Source of the DNA: JANYCG01 sp031428695
GTDB lineage: Bacteria > Pseudomonadota > Gammaproteobacteria > Burkholderiales > Burkholderiaceae_C
Assembly: GCA_031428695.1 (NCBI GenBank)
Contig: JANOYE010000311.1
Coordinates: forward strand, 1 to 17,060
Reading direction: 5' to 3'
DNA length: 17,060 bases
Part shown: piece by piece, positions 13,245 to 17,060 of the stretch
Position numbering within the stretch: position 1 is the stretch's first letter
How the letters are laid out: each line of letters starts with the position of its first letter
Made by a program: the position numbers and the translations under genes
Notes under the pieces: model-generated
Seen by the model: the letters and a program-made list of their open reading frames with translations, nothing else
Databases searched by the model: none
What the model was told of the DNA's origin: nothing

Positions 13245-14513
13245 TCAGGCGGCCATGCGCGTCAGGCGCTCGCTCGCGGGCGGATGCGAATAATAGAACT
13301 TCACAAACAGCGGGTCGGGCGTGAGTGTGGAGGCGTTGTCTTCATAGAGCTTGAGCAGCGCTGTTGACAAATCAGCGCCGCTGGTCTGTTGCACCGCATA
13401 AGCGTCGGCCTCAAACTCATGTTTTCGCGACAACTGGGCAAAAAGCGGCGAGAGAAAAAAGCTGAACACGGGCGCGGCCATCATGAACAGCAGCAGCGCC
13501 AGGGCGTCGTTGGGGCCAGCCAAGTTGGGTGTGACGCCCAGCCCCGTGTAAAACCAGGTTCGAGTCGCCAGCCAGCCCAAGAGCGCAAAACCAGCCAGGC
13601 TCAGCGCGAACATTGACACGATGCGTTTGATGATGTGTTTGTGCTTGAAGTGGCCCAACTCGTGGGCGAGCACGGCGTCCACTTCGGGCGCGGACAATTT
13701 GGCCAGCAGTGTGTCGTAAAAAACCACCCGTTTGGACGCGCCAAAGCCGGTGAAATACGCGTTGGCATGCGCGCTTCGTTTGCTGCCGTCCATCACAAAC
13801 AGGCCCTTGGCGGCAAAGCCGCAGCGTTGCATCAACGCCGTGACGCGCGCCTTCAAAGCCTCGTCTTCAAGCGGCTTGAATTTGTTGAAGAGGGGCGCGA
13901 TGAAGCTCGGGTAGATCACCAACAGCAGCAGGTTGAAGCCCATCCACAGCGCCCAGGCCCACAACCACCACAGGGGCCCGAGCGCGCCCATCACCCACAG
14001 GATTAACGCGACAATGGGCAGGCCAATGGCCGCGCCGATCAAGCTTGATTTGAGCAAGTCCACCAGCCACAGCTTGAACGTCATCTTGTTGAAGCCAAAA
14101 CGCTCTTCCAACACAAAAGTTTGGTACAGCGTCATCGGCAAATCAATCAGGCTGCCAATGAAAGCGAAGGCTGCCAGCAGGGCCAATTGTTGCCACAACC
14201 CAGCGCCCACCTGGCCCATCAGCCATTGGTTCAAAGTGTCCAGCCCGCCCAGCAGTGTCCAGCCGAGCAACACTGCAGCGCCCAAGGCCAGCTCAAGCAG
14301 GCCGAAGCGCGACTTCGCAATTGTGTAATGGGCCGCTTTTTGGTGCGCTGCCAGGCTGATTTGGTGGGCAAACGCAGCGGGCACGGCGTCGCTGTGTTGC
14401 GCTACGTGGCGGATCTGGCGCGACGCCAGCCAAAATTTAAGCGCCATGCCGATCAGCAACGCGGCGGCAAAAAGCAGAGTGAGGGTGCTCGAAGGAGATG
14501 TCAAGGCTGTCAT
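13245..14513 (-). CDS. M48-family (Ste24/CAAX-protease-like) zinc metallopeptidase
   Basis: A 422-residue integral-membrane peptidase. The N-terminal half has several hydrophobic segments (about 10-30, 70-90, 105-125, 155-205), followed by a cytosolic-facing catalytic region with HELGH at 284-288 in AVLAHELGHFKHKH and the third zinc ligand probably Glu366 in SRKHEFEADAYA. NAYFTGFGASKRVVFYDTLL just before HELGH is a Ste24-type hallmark. Bacterial members are thought to act in membrane-protein quality control; no substrate is known here. ATG at 14513 is chosen over the TTG at 14522 because GAGGGCA precedes it. It is divergent from orn, with only 37 bases between the start codons. Confidence 0.93.
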   Translation of the reverse strand: MTALTSPSSTLTLLFAAALLIGMALKFWLASRQIRHVAQHSDAVPAAFAHQISLAAHQKAAHYTIAKSRFGLLELALGAAVLLGWTLLGGLDTLNQWLMGQVGAGLWQQLALLAAFAFIGSLIDLPMTLYQTFVLEERFGFNKMTFKLWLVDLLKSSLIGAAIGLPIVALILWVMGALGPLWWLWAWALWMGFNLLLLVIYPSFIAPLFNKFKPLEDEALKARVTALMQRCGFAAKGLFVMDGSKRSAHANAYFTGFGASKRVVFYDTLLAKLSAPEVDAVLAHELGHFKHKHIIKRIVSMFALSLAGFALLGWLATRTWFYTGLGVTPNLAGPNDALALLLFMMAAPVFSFFLSPLFAQLSRKHEFEADAYAVQQTSGADLSTALLKLYEDNASTLTPDPLFVKFYYSHPPASERLTRMAA

Positions 14514-14550
14514 TGCCCTCAAGTTTAGGCCATCGGTGACAATTCAAGCC

Positions 14551-15183
14551 ATGCCTGACAAAAAGCCAAGAGCGCCCGCCGCGCCGGTAGAGACAACGCC
14601 TGATTCGCCCGTTGAACCCCATTTGCGGCTGAAAAAGTCTGACCACAACCTGGTCTGGCTGGATTGTGAAATGACCGGGCTTGACCCCGAGACCGACAAA
14701 ATCATCGAAATCGCCGTGATCGTCACCGGCCCTGACCTTGTGCCGCGCATCGAAGGCCCGGTGCTGGTCATCCACCAAAGTGACGAGCAATTGGCGCGCA
14801 TGGACAAATGGAACACCGGCACCCACGGCAACAGCGGCCTCACAGAAAAAGTGCGCGCCTCCACCGTGAACGAAGCCGCCGCAGAAGCGCAGATCATCGA
14901 ATTCCTCAGCGCCTACGTGAAAAAGGGCGCTGTGCCCTTGTGCGGCAACAGCATCAGCCAAGACCGGCGGTTTTTGGTCAACTACATGCCGCAACTGGAG
15001 GCGTTTTTCCATTACCGCAACATTGACGTGAGCACCTTGAAAGAGCTTGCCAAGCGCTGGCGGCCCGACGTCTACAAGGCCTTCAAGAAGAAACAGCGCC
15101 ACACGGCGCTGGCCGACGTGCACGAATCCATCGACGAGTTGATGCACTACCGCGGCAATTTCCTCGTTGCAAAGCCCGCATGA
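14551..15183 (+). CDS. orn: Oligoribonuclease
   Basis: A 210-residue 3'-5' exoribonuclease that degrades 2-5-nucleotide RNAs, including pGpG. The DEDDh active site is complete: Asp38 and Glu40 in LDCEMTG, Asp138 in SISQDRRF, His184 and Asp189 in HTALADV. Each is offset by exactly 26 from E. coli Orn, so the core is colinear and the extra residues form a Pro/Lys-rich N-terminal tail (MPDKKPRAPAAPVETTPDSP). ATG 14551 is chosen because the frame further upstream runs antisense through the M48 gene. No strong Shine-Dalgarno sequence is seen. A start closer to the core (near LKKSDHNL) would restore the usual length, but there is no ATG there. Confidence 0.95.
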   Translation: MPDKKPRAPAAPVETTPDSPVEPHLRLKKSDHNLVWLDCEMTGLDPETDKIIEIAVIVTGPDLVPRIEGPVLVIHQSDEQLARMDKWNTGTHGNSGLTEKVRASTVNEAAAEAQIIEFLSAYVKKGAVPLCGNSISQDRRFLVNYMPQLEAFFHYRNIDVSTLKELAKRWRPDVYKAFKKKQRHTALADVHESIDELMHYRGNFLVAKPA

Positions 15184-15225
15184 GGATGGCGGCTAAAAAA
15201 TGATTAGGTAAAAACCCGAATCCAT

Positions 15226-15242
15226 GCCATAATCGAAGGCTG
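15226..15242 (+). promoter_or_regulatory. Probable promoter -10 element of the DEAD-box helicase gene
   Basis: CATAAT at 15228-15233 lies in GCCATAATCGAAGGCTG, closely matching the rpsP and rplS promoter sequence (shared pattern GCYATAATSGAAGGCT). TTAGGT at 15204-15209 is a weak -35 candidate with an 18-base spacer. Transcription starting just downstream would give a leader of about 250 bases. Confidence 0.55.
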
Positions 15243-15494
15243 CACTGGGAAACCAGCGCTATTGCACATCTCCTGTCACTCACAGGGCTCTTTCAGGTTC
15301 AACACCCGCAGGTTCACAAAAACCAGCGCATTGAATCCCAGAATCAAAAGCCCCAAGCGCCAGTCAAACCCGTCGAGCCGGGTTTCAACGCAGGTTCCGT
15401 TTGATGGTTGATGTTTTTTAGGGAAGCGTTTTTGCTTCCTCAACCATTGACGGGACAGCGGCTCCATGAGCCGCCGTTCGCGTGTGAGAAATAA
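15243..15494 (+). other. Long structured 5' leader of the helicase gene
   Basis: These roughly 250 bases hold no confident gene and four hairpins. They are CCTGT/ACAGG (15272-15276 / 15282-15286); AAACCCG/CGGGTTT (15366-15372 / 15379-15385, 6-base loop); a two-part stem ATGGTTG/CAACCAT (15404-15410 / 15441-15447) enclosing GGAAGC/GCTTCC (15422-15427 / 15434-15439); and GCGGCTC/GAGCCGC (15458-15464 / 15468-15474, 3-base loop). Short direct repeats also occur: CAGGTTC at 15294, 15309 and 15391, and AAACCAGCGC at 15250 and 15320. A structured leader before an RNA helicase gene suggests autoregulation or temperature response; this is inferred. Confidence 0.6.
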
Positions 15495-15498
15495 ATGA
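15466..15498 (+). CDS. Candidate 10-codon basic leader peptide
   Basis: ATG at 15466 opens a frame encoding MSRRSRVRNK and ends at TGA 15496-15498. That stop overlaps the helicase ATG (15495-15497) as ATGA. Five of the ten residues are Arg or Lys. The start codon sits in the loop of the 7-bp hairpin at 15458-15474. GGGA at 15452-15455 is a weak, somewhat distant ribosome site. It may couple translation into the helicase gene, or it may be chance. Confidence 0.35.
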   Translation: MSRRSRVRNK

Positions 15499-17060
15499 CT
15501 GACACTTTTTCTGTGGCGGGTGAATTCGCGTTTGCCCAAGCCACTGATTTTTCCGCTGATTTTTCTGGCGATTCTTCATCTGCCGAATCTTTTTCTACCC
15601 CATCCGCCGAGCACTTCACTCAAGCTGTGGCTGCCGTTGCACTGCCTGTGCCAGCGCTTGCGCAGCCCGAGGGTGACATTGCTGTGCCAGCCCAACCTGA
15701 GGCACCTGCCAAGCCCAACGGCTTCATCGCTTTGGGCCTCGCACCTGAGCTGATCCAGGCCGTGACCGACATGGGCTTCACCGAGCCCACCACCGTGCAA
15801 AGCAAGACCATCCCGATGGCCATGCAGGGCTCGGGTCAAGACTCCAGTAAAGGCGCGCGTTTCATCGACCTGATGGTCTCCAGCCAGACCGGCAGCGGCA
15901 AAACTGCCGCCTTCCTGTTGCCCGTGTTGCACACCTTGCTCAAGCAACAAGCCGATGCCGAGGCCAAAGAGCGCGACGACTTTGCCCGCGCCACCGCCGA
16001 AGCGGCCGCCAAAGGCGAGCCCGCGCCCAAGCGCCCGAAACGCAAAGACCCGACCAATATGCGCAACTTCAAGGCGGCAGAGCCGGGGGCGCTCATCGTT
16101 TGCCCAACGCGCGAACTCGCGCAGCAAGTGGCGCACGACGCCATCGACCTGGTGCGCCATTGCCGTGGCCTGCGCATTGCCAACGTGGTGGGCGGCATGC
16201 CTTACCAGTTGCAAATCGCCAAGTTGCAAAACGCCAACCTCGTCGTCGCCACGCCGGGCCGTTTGCTTGACTTGCAGCGCTCGATGCAGATCAAACTCGA
16301 AAACGTGCAGTTTCTCGTGGTCGACGAGGCTGACCGCATGCTCGACCTCGGCTTTGCCGACGACCTGGCCGAGCTTAACCAGCTCACCATCGAACGCAAA
16401 CAGACCATGATGTTCAGCGCCACGCTGGCACCGCGAATTCAGCAACTCGCCGGGCGCGTCATGCGCGAGCCGCAGCGCATTCAAATCGATTCGCCGCAGG
16501 AGAAACACCAGAACATCAAACAAGTGATGTTTTGGGCCGACAACGCCCAGCACAAACGCAAGCTGCTAGACCATTGGCTGCGCGACACCACCATCAACCA
16601 GGCCATTGTGTTTGCCAGCACGCAAATCGAATGTGACGGCTTGGCCAATGATTTGCAACAAGACGGCTTCAGCGCCGTCGCCTTGCACGGCGCCCTGAAC
16701 CAGGGCCTGCGCAACCGCCGCTTGATGGCGCTGCGCGAAGGCCATGTGCAGATTTTGGTCGCCACCGACGTGGCAGCGCGCGGCATCGACGTGCCCACCG
16801 TCAGCCACGTCTTCAACTTTGGTTTGCCGATGAAGGCTGAAGACTACACCCACCGCATTGGCCGCACCGGCCGCGCCGGGCGTGACGGTTTGGCCGTGAC
16901 CATCGCCGAGTTCCGCGATCGCCGCAAGATTTTTGACATCGAAGCCTACAACCGCCAGCCGATCAAGGCCGACGTGATTCCTGGCCTCGAGCCCAAGCAG
17001 CGTTTCCCCGAGTCGCGCCCCGGTTCTAACTTTGGTGGCCGTGTGACCCACGCCGCCCGT
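15495..17060 (+). CDS. DEAD-box ATP-dependent RNA helicase, 3'-truncated
   Basis: An RNA helicase that unwinds duplexes in ribosome assembly, RNA decay or cold adaptation; 522 codons are visible and the frame is still open at the right edge. Residues 1-75 are a low-complexity Ala/Pro/Ser/Phe-rich extension. The core then shows Q-motif GF...TTVQ (Gln102), motif I SQTGSGKT (130-137), Ia PTRELAQQ (204-211), Ib TPGR (253-256), II DEAD (277-280), III SAT (308-310), V ATDVAARGID (423-432) and VI HRIGRTGRAGR (453-463). The gap between motifs I and Ia is about 66 residues and contains a charged insert (KERDDFARATAEAAAKGEP, then PKRPKRKD), longer than in RhlE. The tail begins RPGSNFGGR, the start of a probable Gly/Arg-rich C-terminus. 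RhlE-like is the best guess for subgroup. ATG 15495 overlaps the stop of a short upstream frame. Confidence 0.95.
   Translation, partial: MTDTFSVAGEFAFAQATDFSADFSGDSSSAESFSTPSAEHFTQAVAAVALPVPALAQPEGDIAVPAQPEAPAKPNGFIALGLAPELIQAVTDMGFTEPTTVQSKTIPMAMQGSGQDSSKGARFIDLMVSSQTGSGKTAAFLLPVLHTLLKQQADAEAKERDDFARATAEAAAKGEPAPKRPKRKDPTNMRNFKAAEPGALIVCPTRELAQQVAHDAIDLVRHCRGLRIANVVGGMPYQLQIAKLQNANLVVATPGRLLDLQRSMQIKLENVQFLVVDEADRMLDLGFADDLAELNQLTIERKQTMMFSATLAPRIQQLAGRVMREPQRIQIDSPQEKHQNIKQVMFWADNAQHKRKLLDHWLRDTTINQAIVFASTQIECDGLANDLQQDGFSAVALHGALNQGLRNRRLMALREGHVQILVATDVAARGIDVPTVSHVFNFGLPMKAEDYTHRIGRTGRAGRDGLAVTIAEFRDRRKIFDIEAYNRQPIKADVIPGLEPKQRFPESRPGSNFGGRVTHAAR

Noticed and set aside
15276..15539. 87-codon minus-strand frame across the helicase leader
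   Set aside because: It overlaps the helicase start and the hairpins, has a composition expected by chance, and resembles no known family.
15576..16553. 325-codon minus-strand frame opposite the helicase
   Set aside because: All DEAD-box motifs are on the plus strand in order; the antisense frame has none.
1..17060. Search for CRISPR arrays, tRNA or rRNA genes, insertion-sequence ends and phage genes
   Set aside because: No regularly spaced repeats, cloverleaf-type sequence, transposase motif or phage protein was seen. The only accessory material recognised is the AT-rich pocket with the toxin-antitoxin remnant.

Overview
This window comes from the chromosome of a betaproteobacterium, most likely a Burkholderiales/Comamonadaceae relative. 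The basis is the protein character together with the gene order rpsP-rimM-trmD-rplS, Nudix hydrolase, CobD/CbiB-family protein, rsgA, phhB, M48 protease, orn, DEAD-box helicase. That order matches what I recall of this family, but no search was run. Most of the window is GC-rich, densely packed housekeeping sequence. The exception is an AT-rich accessory pocket at about 2340-3250.

Layout. (1) Bases 1-2318 are the 3' nine-tenths of acnB, cut by the left edge. (2) Bases 2319-3271 are the AT-rich pocket. It holds a perfect 13-bp inverted repeat, an in-frame fusion of a truncated HigB toxin to a truncated HigA antitoxin on the minus strand, a second copy of the operator-like site at the 5' end of that fusion, and two short tandem repeats. 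(3) Bases 3272-4925 carry a TTT-family periplasmic binding protein and a carboxymuconolactone-decarboxylase-family protein. (4) Bases 5055-6726 carry a DUF47/PhoU-like protein and a PiT phosphate transporter. (5) Bases 6772-7766, minus strand, carry a GNAT acetyltransferase translationally coupled to a TM2-domain membrane protein. (6) Bases 7804-10196 are the S16/RimM/TrmD/L19 translation operon, with two closely matching promoter elements and a clear intrinsic terminator. (7) Bases 10229-11926 carry a CoA-pyrophosphatase-type Nudix hydrolase and a CobD/CbiB-family membrane protein. (8) Bases 11945-14513, minus strand, form the unit M48 protease - phhB - rsgA. (9) Bases 14551-15183 are orn, divergent from the protease gene. 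(10) Bases 15184-15494 are a long, highly structured leader. (11) From 15495 to the right edge runs a DEAD-box RNA helicase, truncated at its 3' end.

How the genes work together. The right two thirds mainly serve ribosome production and RNA turnover: S16, L19, 16S processing by RimM and RsgA, tRNA m1G37 by TrmD, oligoribonuclease, and an RNA helicase. The PhoU-like/PiT pair forms a low-affinity phosphate uptake unit.

I see no complete new defence or mobile system. The items most worth attention are the fused HigB-HigA remnant with its two matching operator-like sites, and the helicase leader. That leader has four hairpins and a 10-codon basic upstream ORF whose stop overlaps the helicase start codon.
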